Positions 44,705-52,476 of a DNA stretch of 64,000 nucleotides are shown one piece after another. Within the stretch, counting starts at the first letter, position 1; every line of letters starts with the position of its first letter. A program made the translations under genes and the position numbers. Under the pieces are notes generated by a model. The model was not told the origin of the DNA and searched no databases. It worked only from the letters and a program-made list of their open reading frames with translations. Origin of the DNA: Achromobacter sp. HZ34 (GTDB lineage Bacteria > Pseudomonadota > Gammaproteobacteria > Burkholderiales > Burkholderiaceae_B); NCBI RefSeq assembly GCF_002209485.1, contig NZ_NJIX01000001.1, positions 744,001 through 808,000 on the forward strand, in the 5' to 3' direction.

Positions 44705-45709
44705 TCAGGACATGGCGCCCGGCGCCATGAGGCCCAGGCCACCTACCACCGCCAGCACCATCGCGCCGAGCACCAGTTCCGCCAAGGTATTGCGGCGGAT
44801 GCTGGCCAGGGCCTGGTCGCGCGCCGAACGCAGGCGCCTTATCCAGCGGTAGCGATTGACGATGGCCAGCAAGGTCATGGCCAGGGCGACCAGTATCTTC
44901 AGCAACAGCAGTTGCTGGTAAGCCGCGCCGGTGTCCACGCCGGCGGGCGCGACGATCATCCAGGCATTGAGGGCGCCGCTGGCAATCAGCAGCGCCACGG
45001 CGGCATGGCCGGCCGTCGAAAAGCGCATCAACGCCCGCCCCGCCTGCGGTCGCGATGCCGGCTGCTCCCAGGCACGCAGGCAATACAGGAACACCGGCAG
45101 CGATCCCAACCAGAAGCCCGCCGCCAGGCAATGGATGAAGTCCGACAAGGCGTGGACAATACCCGCCCCACCCTCCTGCATGGCGGCATGGCCGCTGAGG
45201 CACAAGGGCGCCAGCGCCAGGGCGGCCACCACGGCCGGCCACAGGCTGGGCATGGAGGCGCCCGCATCGGCAGCGCCAGGCGTAGCAGCGCCAGAGGCGG
45301 CAGCGCCGAGGGCAACGGCGCGAGCGCCAACAGGACCGCGACCAGCAGCCCCATGCTGTCGCGTGGCGCCTGTCCATACGACCGCCAGCAGGACGGTCAC
45401 ACCGAGAAGACGCAGCAGCCACGCCTGCCCATAGCGGGTCTGCCAGATGACGGTGCCCAGCATCGAGGGATCCAGCATGGCATGGGGATCATCGGCAATG
45501 GAGGCGGTCTGCAAGGGCAGGAGCAGCAGCACGGACGCCACGCCGGCGATGGCCGCAACAAGCAGCACCCGCCGCATGCGCGCCTGTGCGCCGCGCGCCA
45601 ATTCGTTGCGGCCGGCCAGCGCCAGCATGGCGCTGGCGCCGAACAGCAGCAAGCCGCTGACGTAGGCGATGAAGCGAACCAGGGCGAAGATGGCGAAGAG
45701 CGAGGTCAC
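44705..45709 (-). CDS. copD: Copper resistance protein CopD-like
   Basis: A 334-residue inner-membrane protein with about eight hydrophobic segments and the CopD core (SDFIHCLAAGFWLGSLPVFL, then FSTAGHAAVALLIASGALNA). CopD passes copper across the inner membrane, usually with periplasmic CopC, whose gene lies 97 bp upstream on the same strand. The start is GTG 45709 and has no strong ribosome site. An Ala/Gly/Pro-rich hydrophilic insert (about 118-155) with GAA/SGA-type repeats is not typical and is coded by a G/C-rich repetitive stretch. Confidence 0.87.
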   Translation of the reverse strand: MTSLFAIFALVRFIAYVSGLLLFGASAMLALAGRNELARGAQARMRRVLLVAAIAGVASVLLLLPLQTASIADDPHAMLDPSMLGTVIWQTRYGQAWLLRLLGVTVLLAVVWTGATRQHGAAGRGPVGARAVALGAAASGAATPGAADAGASMPSLWPAVVAALALAPLCLSGHAAMQEGGAGIVHALSDFIHCLAAGFWLGSLPVFLYCLRAWEQPASRPQAGRALMRFSTAGHAAVALLIASGALNAWMIVAPAGVDTGAAYQQLLLLKILVALAMTLLAIVNRYRWIRRLRSARDQALASIRRNTLAELVLGAMVLAVVGGLGLMAPGAMS

Positions 45710-45806
45710 TGCGTAAAGGGCGCGGGGAAAGAAATTAGCGGGAAGGCGTTGCCACAGGGTAATCGGCGCGAATGAGGGGCGGCGAAAGAAAACGCCGCGC
45801 CAACGA

Positions 45807-46169
45807 TTACGGCTTCACCGTGAACGACCATCCGCCCTGCGTCTTATGGCCATCTTTCGACAGCACGTGCCACTTGGCGGTGTAGGCCCCTGCCGCCAGC
45901 GGTTTGGCGATGGGCAGGACCAAGGTCTTGTCATCGCCCGGCGCCGGCGCGGCCTTGCTGCCGTCCACCGGCTTGCCCGCTGCGTCGAACAGCGCCAGCG
46001 ACGAGAAGGCCGGCTCCAGGCCTTCGGTAAAACTGGCGGTGACTTGCGTCAGCGCGACCTGCACCTCCGCCCCCTTGGCGGGATTCGATTGCTTCAGGTG
46101 AGCGTGCGCCCATGCCATGTGCGGCAGGACGGCGATCAGGGCAGCGGCCAAGGCGACTCTACGGGACAT
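45807..46169 (-). CDS. copC: Periplasmic copper-binding protein CopC
   Basis: A 120-residue protein. Signal peptide of about 22 residues (ALAAALIAVLPHMAWA) leads to a mature start HAHLKQSNPAKGAEV with the N-terminal His typical of CopC Cu(II) sites; the second half has WHVLSKDGHKTQGGWSFTV, the usual W.V.S.DGH motif with the other copper ligands. ATG 46169 is preceded by AGGAG six bases away, so the ATG at 46208 is not used. It delivers copper in the periplasm, probably to CopD encoded next. Confidence 0.92.
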   Translation of the reverse strand: MSRRVALAAALIAVLPHMAWAHAHLKQSNPAKGAEVQVALTQVTASFTEGLEPAFSSLALFDAAGKPVDGSKAAPAPGDDKTLVLPIAKPLAAGAYTAKWHVLSKDGHKTQGGWSFTVKP

Positions 46170-46382
46170 CGAAAACTCCTGGGAAGGGGACAATGCATGG
46201 TGGGACACGGCTGATGCCCGTGGGTTCCAGACTATACAAAAACGACGCGTAAGCCTTCGTCGGGATCATTGCTTGCTGAACAGTGGCCATGCCGTCTCGC
46301 TGCGAAGCGCGCGACTGGGCGACGCTTCCCCCCGAGCATCGCCACCCATTCTTACAACGATCTGACTTGAAAGAGCATCCTC

Positions 46383-46523
46383 ATGAAACGCATCCTGATT
46401 GCAACCCTGCTTCTGCCCGTTTTCCTGCTGACCGGCTGCCTGGTCGTCCCCGACCACCACGACGACCATGATCATCATGACCATGACTGGCACCATGATC
46501 ATGACCATGACGGCTACCACTGA
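46383..46523 (+). CDS. Very small His/Asp-rich lipoprotein
   Basis: A 46-residue protein with the lipoprotein signal MKRILIATLLLPVFLLTGC (lipobox LTGC, Cys19), leaving a mature peptide of 28 residues after lipidation. The remainder is CLVVPDHH followed by His/Asp runs: of the last 23 residues, 10 are His and 9 are Asp. GAAAGAG lies 8 bases upstream of the ATG. Such a tail should bind Zn, Ni or Cu at the membrane surface. It is divergent from copC, 213 bp away, and overlaps no other gene. Function unknown; a periplasmic metal buffer is the simplest guess. Confidence 0.75.
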   Translation: MKRILIATLLLPVFLLTGCLVVPDHHDDHDHHDHDWHHDHDHDGYH

Positions 46524-46529
46524 TCCGAC

Positions 46530-47429
46530 TCACGGCCGCAACCGGGGTGCTGCCTGCGTAAGCAAACCATCCCGCAGGCTTTGCGCCGCCGCGCTCATCG
46601 CGCGGTCGCGCGGCCAGACCAGGGCCAGCGATGGGCCCTCCACTTCCAGCAGATGCCGCACTGCCAGGCCTTGCCGCTGCGCGTAATGCGCGCCCAGGCT
46701 CTCGACGATGGCCACGCCCAGGCCCTCCGCCGCCAACGCACAGGCCGCTGAGGACTGCCCCACTTCGATGATGGGCCGATACGGCAAGCCCCGCGCTTCC
46801 AGCGCCTGCCGCGTCGCGCGTCCCGCCGGCAATGCCGTCGCCAGCACGATGGGGCCCGCTTCGGCCACCGTTTCCAGTGACAGGGTCTTGCGCCGCAACC
46901 ACGGATGATCACGCCGCAGCACGGCGTACAGGCTCAACGGGCCCAAGGCCTGGCTGGCAACGCGGTCGTCGGTCTCCGGCGTGCCGATCAACAGGCCCAG
47001 GTCGATACGATGGTCGACCGCCATTTCGATGATCTCCAGTCCGGTGCCGGCACGCACGGTGACCGCCACGGCGGGATGCGCGCGCCGCATCTCCGCCAGA
47101 GCCGGCGGCAGCAGGCTGGATGCCGCGATGGCGACCGCGCCCACGGCCAGCCGCGCCTGCGCCCCATGGCGGATGTCGCCCGCCATCCGGTCGACCGCTT
47201 CGATGCCCGCCAGGGCATTGAGCACTTCGGGGATCAGGGCGCGCCCCTGGCTGGTCAGATGCAGGCGGCGGTGTTCACGGCTGAACAAGGAGAACCCCAG
47301 CCGCACTTCCATGTCGCGCAGCAAGGCACTGGCGGCCGGCTGCGTCATCCCCGCCTTGCCCGCGGCGGCCGTCACCGTGCCGTGCTGGTACATGGCACGC
47401 AGCAAGGTCAGTTCGCGGCGGCTGATCAT
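46530..47429 (-). CDS. LysR-family transcriptional regulator
   Basis: A 299-residue regulator with N-terminal helix-turn-helix (SRRELTLLRAMYQHGTVTAA, then QPAASALLRDMEVRLGFSLF) and effector-binding domain from about 88. Divergent from an enolase-superfamily gene; the 90-bp gap carries an extended inverted repeat (47437-47475). It is the likely regulator of that gene, and perhaps of the Bug receptor gene downstream of it. Confidence 0.9.
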   Translation of the reverse strand: MISRRELTLLRAMYQHGTVTAAAGKAGMTQPAASALLRDMEVRLGFSLFSREHRRLHLTSQGRALIPEVLNALAGIEAVDRMAGDIRHGAQARLAVGAVAIAASSLLPPALAEMRRAHPAVAVTVRAGTGLEIIEMAVDHRIDLGLLIGTPETDDRVASQALGPLSLYAVLRRDHPWLRRKTLSLETVAEAGPIVLATALPAGRATRQALEARGLPYRPIIEVGQSSAACALAAEGLGVAIVESLGAHYAQRQGLAVRHLLEVEGPSLALVWPRDRAMSAAAQSLRDGLLTQAAPRLRP

Positions 47430-47436
47430 ACGAAAA

Positions 47437-47475
47437 CCATATGGAAATAGTCAGACTATCTATTTGACCATATGG
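47437..47475. promoter_or_regulatory. Extended inverted repeat in the LysR/enolase-superfamily gap
   Basis: CCATATGGAAATAG (47437-47450) faces CTATTTGACCATATGG (47460-47475). The arms match fully except for a two-base insertion (GA, 47466-47467) in the right arm; CCATATGG itself is a palindrome on both sides. It lies 45 bp before the enzyme's ATG and 8 bp from the regulator's start. Confidence 0.6.
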
Positions 47476-47519
47476 CCGGACACCGCAAGAATGCCTGGCA
47501 TTCGATCAGGACTCGCCAC

Positions 47520-48617
47520 ATGCCCGCCAATACCATCGTTTCAGTCACCTGCATTCCCATGCGCCTGCCCTTCCACCATTGGAGCCCGCCGCCGCTGTTC
47601 GCGGGCCGGCCGCGCGACAAGTTGGATAGTGCGCTGGTACGGGTGCAGACCGAGGACGGGACCGTGGCCTGGGGGGAGTCGTATTGCGTGGAACCGCGCG
47701 CGCTGAAAGCCATCTTCGAGACGCTGATCGAACCCCTGGCGCGCGGCAAGGACGGTGAAGACGCGATGCTGCTGCCCACCATGCAGCGCGTATTGCATAA
47801 CCTGGGCCGGTCCGGCCCCGTGGTCCATGCGCTGGCCGGCCTCGATATCGCCATCTGGGACCTGCGTGCCAAGCGCGCCGGCGTGCCGCTGTACCAATTG
47901 CTGGGCGGCAAGCAGCGCGACCGCGTGCGGGTCTATGCCTCCCTGCTGCAGTACTACGGCGACGCCGGCAAGCTGGACGCCGTGACTACCCAGGCGCTGA
48001 ACGAGGGCTACACCGAAATCAAACTGCATGAACGCACCGCCGACGCGCTGGCCGCGGTGCGCCGCGCCACCGGTCCCGGCATCCCCATCATGGTCGACAC
48101 CAACTGCGCCTGGCTGCCGGACGAAGCGCCCGCCGCCATCGCCGCCATGGCGCCGCACGATCCCTTCTGGATCGAAGAACCCATCTGGACGCCCGAAGAC
48201 GATCGTGCCCTGGCCACGCTGAAAGACTCCTGCGGCATTCCACTGGCCGTGGGCGAGAACGCCGCCAACGCACTGGCCCTGGAGCGCATGGCGGAAGATG
48301 CCGTCGTGCAATATGTTCAGCCCAGCGTGATCAAGCTGGGACTGAGCGCCGCGTGGCGCATCGCCCAGCGCTGCAAGGAAGGCACGGTGACCTGCGCGCC
48401 GCAAGTCGCCTTCTTCGGCCCCGGCTATCTGGCCAGCCTGCACCTGATCGCAGCGCAGCAGAAGGAAGTTTCGCTGGAGCGCCTCCATGTCGAGCTGGCC
48501 CACGTACCGTATGGCCGCAGCGTGCCTATTGAACAGGGATGGGTGCGCGTGCCGGACGGGCCGGGCCTGGGCGCGGATCCCGAAGCGGAACTGGCAGCGG
48601 GGCAATTCAGCGATTGA
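47520..48617 (+). CDS. Mandelate racemase/muconate lactonizing enzyme-family protein (enolase superfamily)
   Basis: A 365-residue enolase-superfamily enzyme. The capping domain (about 1-120) leads to a barrel with metal ligands Asp193 (IPIMVDTNCAW), Glu219 (PFWIEEPI) and Glu245 (LAVGENAAN). The second-strand acid-base motif reads KLH (Lys168, His170) instead of the usual KxK. At the seventh and later strands, where mandelate racemase relatives have PD and PH, this protein has PS269 and PQ295, so the His-Asp dyad looks absent. It may therefore be a one-base racemase, epimerase or lyase, or act on an unknown carboxylate. ATG 47520 has AGGA upstream. A Bug receptor gene follows 145 bp later. Confidence 0.87.
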   Translation: MPANTIVSVTCIPMRLPFHHWSPPPLFAGRPRDKLDSALVRVQTEDGTVAWGESYCVEPRALKAIFETLIEPLARGKDGEDAMLLPTMQRVLHNLGRSGPVVHALAGLDIAIWDLRAKRAGVPLYQLLGGKQRDRVRVYASLLQYYGDAGKLDAVTTQALNEGYTEIKLHERTADALAAVRRATGPGIPIMVDTNCAWLPDEAPAAIAAMAPHDPFWIEEPIWTPEDDRALATLKDSCGIPLAVGENAANALALERMAEDAVVQYVQPSVIKLGLSAAWRIAQRCKEGTVTCAPQVAFFGPGYLASLHLIAAQQKEVSLERLHVELAHVPYGRSVPIEQGWVRVPDGPGLGADPEAELAAGQFSD

Positions 48618-48762
48618 ACTATCTGCAATCCAAGCATCGGCCATTGAAGCATCGACAGATCAAGAATCGCGCACACGCAGCCCCCTATAAGAAATAAGCA
48701 CAGCGCCATAGTTCGCCCGGTCATCGCACCCGGCGAGCGGCGCTCAAGACTTCGGAGACACC

Positions 48763-49752
48763 ATGAATACACAACGCCGACATTTCTTCGCCAGCAGCGC
48801 TGGCCTTGCCATGGCCGCAGCCCTGCCCTGGACATCCACCGCGCGGGCCGCCGCCTGGCCCGACAAGCCCGTGCGCTTCTACGTACCCTATCCCCCTGGC
48901 GCCGCTACCGATACCTTGGGCCGCATGGCCGCGCAGGTCTACGGGCAGCAGTTCAACCAGACTTTCGTCGTCGAGAACCGGGGCGGCGGCGGCACCACCA
49001 TCGGCACGCGCGCCGTTGCCACCGCAGCGCCGGACGGCTACTCCATCGGCATCGTCGACTCCACCTTCACCATCAACCCCGGCTTGCTGGGATCGCGGCT
49101 GCCCTATGACACCTTGAAGGATTTCGCGCCCATCTCGCTGATGGCGACCGCGCCCTTCGTCATGGTGGTCAACCCATCCGTCCCGGCCAAGGACCTGGCC
49201 GCCTTCCTGGCGCTGGCCAAGGCGCAGCCCGGTTCGCTGTCCTTCGGATCGGCCGGCGTCGGCAGCGCCCCGCACCTGGCGGGAGAACAGCTGAAGCAGG
49301 AAGCGGGCGTGCAGCTGCTGCACGTGCCCTATCGCGGCGGCGGCACGGTGTTCACCGACCTGCTGGGCGGCCAGGTGCAGTTCGCCTTCGCCACCGTGCC
49401 CACGCTGCTGGAACACATCAAGGCCGGCCGGCTGCGCGCGCTGGCGGTGACCACGCAGCAACGCCTGCCCCAATTGCCTGATGTCCCCACTTTCAAGGAA
49501 TCCGGCCTGCCGGGGGTGGACACGACGCCGCTGTTCGGCGTGCTGGCGCCCGCGGGCACGCCGCGCGATATCATCGAGCGCCTGTCCTCGACGCTGGCGC
49601 AGTCGGTCCGGCAAGGGGAGTTGCACGGCAAGCTGACGGGCCTGGGCTTCGATCCGGTGGGCAGCACGCCGGCCGAATTCGACCAGCGGATCCGGGCGGA
49701 AGTGGCCAAATGGACGGCGGTGATCCAGAAGGGTGGGATCAAGGCGGAGTAA
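48763..49752 (+). CDS. Bug-family (TctC-like) periplasmic solute-binding protein
   Basis: A 329-residue exported protein. Its signal begins NTQRRHFFASSAGLAMAAAL, with a twin Arg that suggests Tat export, unlike the Sec signals of the other Bug proteins in the window; cleavage likely after ARA. The Bug core is present: WPDKPVRFYVPYPPGAATDT, FVVENRGGGGTTIGTRAVAT, APDGYSIGIVD. GGAGACACC precedes the ATG. It follows the enolase-superfamily gene and may bind the carboxylate that enzyme uses. No TctA/TctB genes are nearby. Confidence 0.92.
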   Translation: MNTQRRHFFASSAGLAMAAALPWTSTARAAAWPDKPVRFYVPYPPGAATDTLGRMAAQVYGQQFNQTFVVENRGGGGTTIGTRAVATAAPDGYSIGIVDSTFTINPGLLGSRLPYDTLKDFAPISLMATAPFVMVVNPSVPAKDLAAFLALAKAQPGSLSFGSAGVGSAPHLAGEQLKQEAGVQLLHVPYRGGGTVFTDLLGGQVQFAFATVPTLLEHIKAGRLRALAVTTQQRLPQLPDVPTFKESGLPGVDTTPLFGVLAPAGTPRDIIERLSSTLAQSVRQGELHGKLTGLGFDPVGSTPAEFDQRIRAEVAKWTAVIQKGGIKAE

Positions 49753-49763
49753 TTTCCCATTAA

Positions 49764-49780
49764 CATGCGTCAAACGCATG
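49764..49780. other. Perfect inverted repeat after the Bug gene and before the AraC-type gene
   Basis: CATGCGT (49764-49770) and ACGCATG (49774-49780) pair perfectly around CAA. It begins 12 bp after the Bug stop and ends 42 bp before the AraC-type start. It could be an operator for the AraC-type gene or an RNA hairpin; no T-run follows. Confidence 0.45.
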
Positions 49781-49821
49781 CACGCCTTCACTGATCGGCG
49801 TGCTGACCGGAGACGCAAGTT

Positions 49822-50712
49822 TTGGCAGCCCTTCCCCAGGCGGAACCCTTCCCCACCTTCGAGACGTCCGATTTCTCGGGCGCCGGCACGTTCTATTTCG
49901 ACCTGGTCCGCCTGCAGGACCGCAACGACATCCCGCGCGGCTTCCTGCATCGCCACAACTACTATCACATGTTGTGGATGACCCGCGCGCAGGGCAGCCA
50001 TTTGCTGGACTTCGAGCAGTTCGAGGTGCGCGACCACGCGGTGTTCTTCCTGACGCCCGGACAGGTGCACGCATGGACCTCCAAGGTGGCCCCGCGCGGT
50101 TACGTCCTGAACATCAGCACCGAATTCTTCGCCCGCATGTTCCCCCGCGCGGACGACGTCGCCAAATTTCCCTTCTTCCACCTGACGCACGGCAGCCCCG
50201 CGCTGTATCTGACGCGCGAACAACATGACGACATGCTGCCGCTGCTGCACCAGATCGAGCGGGAAACCCTGGAACGCGACACCGGCTGCTTCGACATCGT
50301 CCGCTCCTATCTGCTGATCCTGCTGACCCGGCTGCGCCGTCTCTATCCGGTGAGCGAACCGGAAACCGGCGCCGGGCCTTCCCACACCCTGACCCGCAGG
50401 CTCAGCTTGTTGATCGAGGAACGCTATCTGGAATTCAGCAGCATGGGCCAATACGCCGACGCCCTGTGCGTCAGCGAACGGCAGCTCAACGATGCGGTCA
50501 AGCGCACCGTGGGCCAGACCGCCGGCCAACTGGTGCAGGCGCGCATCGCCTTGGAAGCCAAGCGCCTGCTGACCAACACTGCCAAGGGCATCTCCGAGAT
50601 CGCCTTCCAGCTGAATTTCGAAGACCCGGCCTACTTCGCCCGCTTCTTCAAGAAGCACAGCGGCAGCACACCCGGCGACTTCCGGCGCAAGTACAGCGAT
50701 CCGATCGAGTAG
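49822..50712 (+). CDS. AraC-family transcriptional regulator
   Basis: A 296-residue regulator. An N-terminal cupin-like sensor (about 20-140; HRHNYYHMLWMTRAQGSHLL, DHAVFFLTPGQVHAWTS) is followed by a C-terminal AraC DNA-binding domain (about 195-290; SSMGQYADALCVSERQLNDA, ISEIAFQLNFEDPAYFARFF). The only possible start in this frame is TTG 49822 (a stop lies at 49804), with GGAG nine bases upstream. It is located between two Bug receptor genes and probably regulates one or both neighbouring units. Confidence 0.87.
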   Translation: MAALPQAEPFPTFETSDFSGAGTFYFDLVRLQDRNDIPRGFLHRHNYYHMLWMTRAQGSHLLDFEQFEVRDHAVFFLTPGQVHAWTSKVAPRGYVLNISTEFFARMFPRADDVAKFPFFHLTHGSPALYLTREQHDDMLPLLHQIERETLERDTGCFDIVRSYLLILLTRLRRLYPVSEPETGAGPSHTLTRRLSLLIEERYLEFSSMGQYADALCVSERQLNDAVKRTVGQTAGQLVQARIALEAKRLLTNTAKGISEIAFQLNFEDPAYFARFFKKHSGSTPGDFRRKYSDPIE

Positions 50713-50947
50713 TTCACCTACGTAGCTCCTCTACGAAGTTCGCCCGAGTCGCTCGCCCACGTGGTTTATCCGCGCGGTCCTTCCTGGTCTGCCATTCCAG
50801 CCCTTCCGCCCAAAAAGTCCTGGACAAGCTCGGATCTGTCCTAACGCCCCGCGTCTGCCCCTGCGTACAGTCCAGCCTGGATCTCGCCACGACACGGCGG
50901 GACAAGACGCGCCTGGGGACCAAGCGCGCGGAACTGGATGAGACGAG

Positions 50948-51922
50948 ATGAACAAGATGCTGAAGACCTTGGCGCGGGTATGCGTCAGCCTGACCCTTGC
51001 CAGCGGCGCCACCGCTGCCCACGCCGACTTCCCTGATCACCCGCTGCGGGTCATCGTGCCCTTCGCGCCGGGCGGCGCCACCGACGTCATCGCGCGCACC
51101 GTCGCGCAAGCCATGTCGGTGCGCCTGGGCCAGGCCGTGGTGGTGGAAAACAAGGCGGGCGCCAACGGCAATATCGGCGCCGTCATGGCCGCGCGCGCCG
51201 AGCCGGACGGCTACACGCTGCTGATGGCCACGTCCAGCCATGCCATCAATGCGACGCTGTACCAGAAGCTGGACTACAGCCTGACCAAGGACTTCACCGC
51301 CCTGTCCAATCTTGCCTCCGTGCCGCTGCTGCTGGTCGTGCACCCGTCCGTGCCCGCCAACAACGTGGCCGAGCTGGCCGCTTATGCCAAAGCCGGCGGC
51401 AGCCGCCTCAACTATGCGTCCGGAGGTACCGGCACCGCCGCCCACCTGGCCGGCGCGCAGTTCAATACGGTGGTGGGCGCCAGCATGACGCACGTGCCTT
51501 ACAAGGGCGGCGCGCAGGCGCTGAACGACCTGATGGGCGGACAGGTGCAGCTCATGTTCGCCAACCTGCCGGAAGTGCTGTCCCAGGTGCAGGCCGGCCG
51601 CATCAAGCCACTGGCCGTGACCGGCGACCACCGCCACGCCGCCTTGCCCAATGTGCCGGCTTTCTCCGAGACCGCCTATCCCGCCTTGACGGCCCGTTCC
51701 TGGTTCGGCCTGTTCGCGCCGGCCGCCACGCCCGCGGCCATCGTCGACAAGCTGTCGACCGTCATCACGCAAAGCGTGGCCGACCCCGCCGTGCAGGAGA
51801 AGCTGCGCGGGCTGGGCGCCGATCCCGTCGGCGACGGCCATGCCGCATTCCAGAAATACGTCGAACAGGACGTGGTGGGCTGGCGCGACCTCGTCAAGCA
51901 GTCAGGCGCCACCGCGGAGTGA
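50948..51922 (+). CDS. Bug-family (TctC-like) periplasmic solute-binding protein
   Basis: A 324-residue exported protein; signal peptide ends TAAHA, then DFPDHPLRVIVPFAPGGATD, VVVENKAGANGNIGAVMAAR and EPDGYTLLMATSSH, the Bug signatures. First of a group with the NIPSNAP, lactate-permease-type and SDR genes in the same direction, with gaps of about 66-127 bp. The preceding 235-bp gap holds no visible gene. Ligand unknown. Confidence 0.92.
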   Translation: MNKMLKTLARVCVSLTLASGATAAHADFPDHPLRVIVPFAPGGATDVIARTVAQAMSVRLGQAVVVENKAGANGNIGAVMAARAEPDGYTLLMATSSHAINATLYQKLDYSLTKDFTALSNLASVPLLLVVHPSVPANNVAELAAYAKAGGSRLNYASGGTGTAAHLAGAQFNTVVGASMTHVPYKGGAQALNDLMGGQVQLMFANLPEVLSQVQAGRIKPLAVTGDHRHAALPNVPAFSETAYPALTARSWFGLFAPAATPAAIVDKLSTVITQSVADPAVQEKLRGLGADPVGDGHAAFQKYVEQDVVGWRDLVKQSGATAE

Positions 51923-52048
51923 TTCCCTCCGCGAACTGATCCCGACGCGGACCGGCCGCTTGCGCCAGTGCCGCAGCGCTACACCACCACACGATTACCC
52001 CACCAGATCGCTACACAGCTACACCGCTACACACAGAAAGGAGCCTCC

Positions 52049-52366
52049 ATGCTTTACGACGTCCGCACTTACACCTGCCGTCCCGGCACCACCAAGAAGC
52101 ACCTGGCCCTCTATGCCGAACACGGCTATGCGATCCAGAGCCGCCACCTGGGCAAGCCGCTGGCCTATATGCAGGCAGACACCGGCAATGTGAACAGCTA
52201 CACGCACATCTGGGTCTATCGCGACGCCGCCGATCGCGAAGCGCGCCGCCAGGCCCTGCAGAAGGATCCCGAGTGGGCCGCCTACCTCGTCAAGAGCGCC
52301 GAGGCAGCCTATGTGGTCAGCCAGGAAAACCGCCTGATGACGCCCGTGCCCTTTTTTCAACCCTGA
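52049..52366 (+). CDS. NIPSNAP family protein
   Basis: A 105-residue single-domain protein with the ferredoxin-like NIPSNAP pattern: MLYDVRTYTCRPGTTKKHLA at the start, then NSYTHIWVYRDAADREARRQ and DPEWAAYL. ATG 52049 has AAAGGAG six bases upstream; the frame extends upstream without reason. Bacterial NIPSNAP proteins are often next to transport or degradation genes for aromatic or organic acids, but their activity is mostly unknown. Confidence 0.9.
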   Translation: MLYDVRTYTCRPGTTKKHLALYAEHGYAIQSRHLGKPLAYMQADTGNVNSYTHIWVYRDAADREARRQALQKDPEWAAYLVKSAEAAYVVSQENRLMTPVPFFQP

Positions 52367-52439
52367 CAGGGGCCGTGCACGGATCGCGGCCTGACCCAGC
52401 GCCAGTCGAATAAGAAAGACCCGCCCGACGGGAAAAAAA

Positions 52440-52460
52440 CCTCCGGGTCCGACCCGGAGG
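52440..52460. other. Hairpin just before the lactate permease ribosome site
   Basis: CCTCCGGGT (52440-52448) pairs perfectly with ACCCGGAGG (52452-52460) around CCG. The AGAGGAGA ribosome site follows six bases later, so the hairpin may affect translation. Read leftward it is followed by a run of seven T, which would make an intrinsic terminator on the minus strand. Confidence 0.5.
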
Positions 52461-52476
52461 GACAGAGGAGACAACC

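Noticed and set aside
48721-50658. Long open frame on the minus strand (645 codons) across a Bug and an AraC-type gene
   Set aside because: It is antisense to two well-supported genes; His/Gly/Arg/Gln-rich content without domains, as expected from mirrored high-GC codons.
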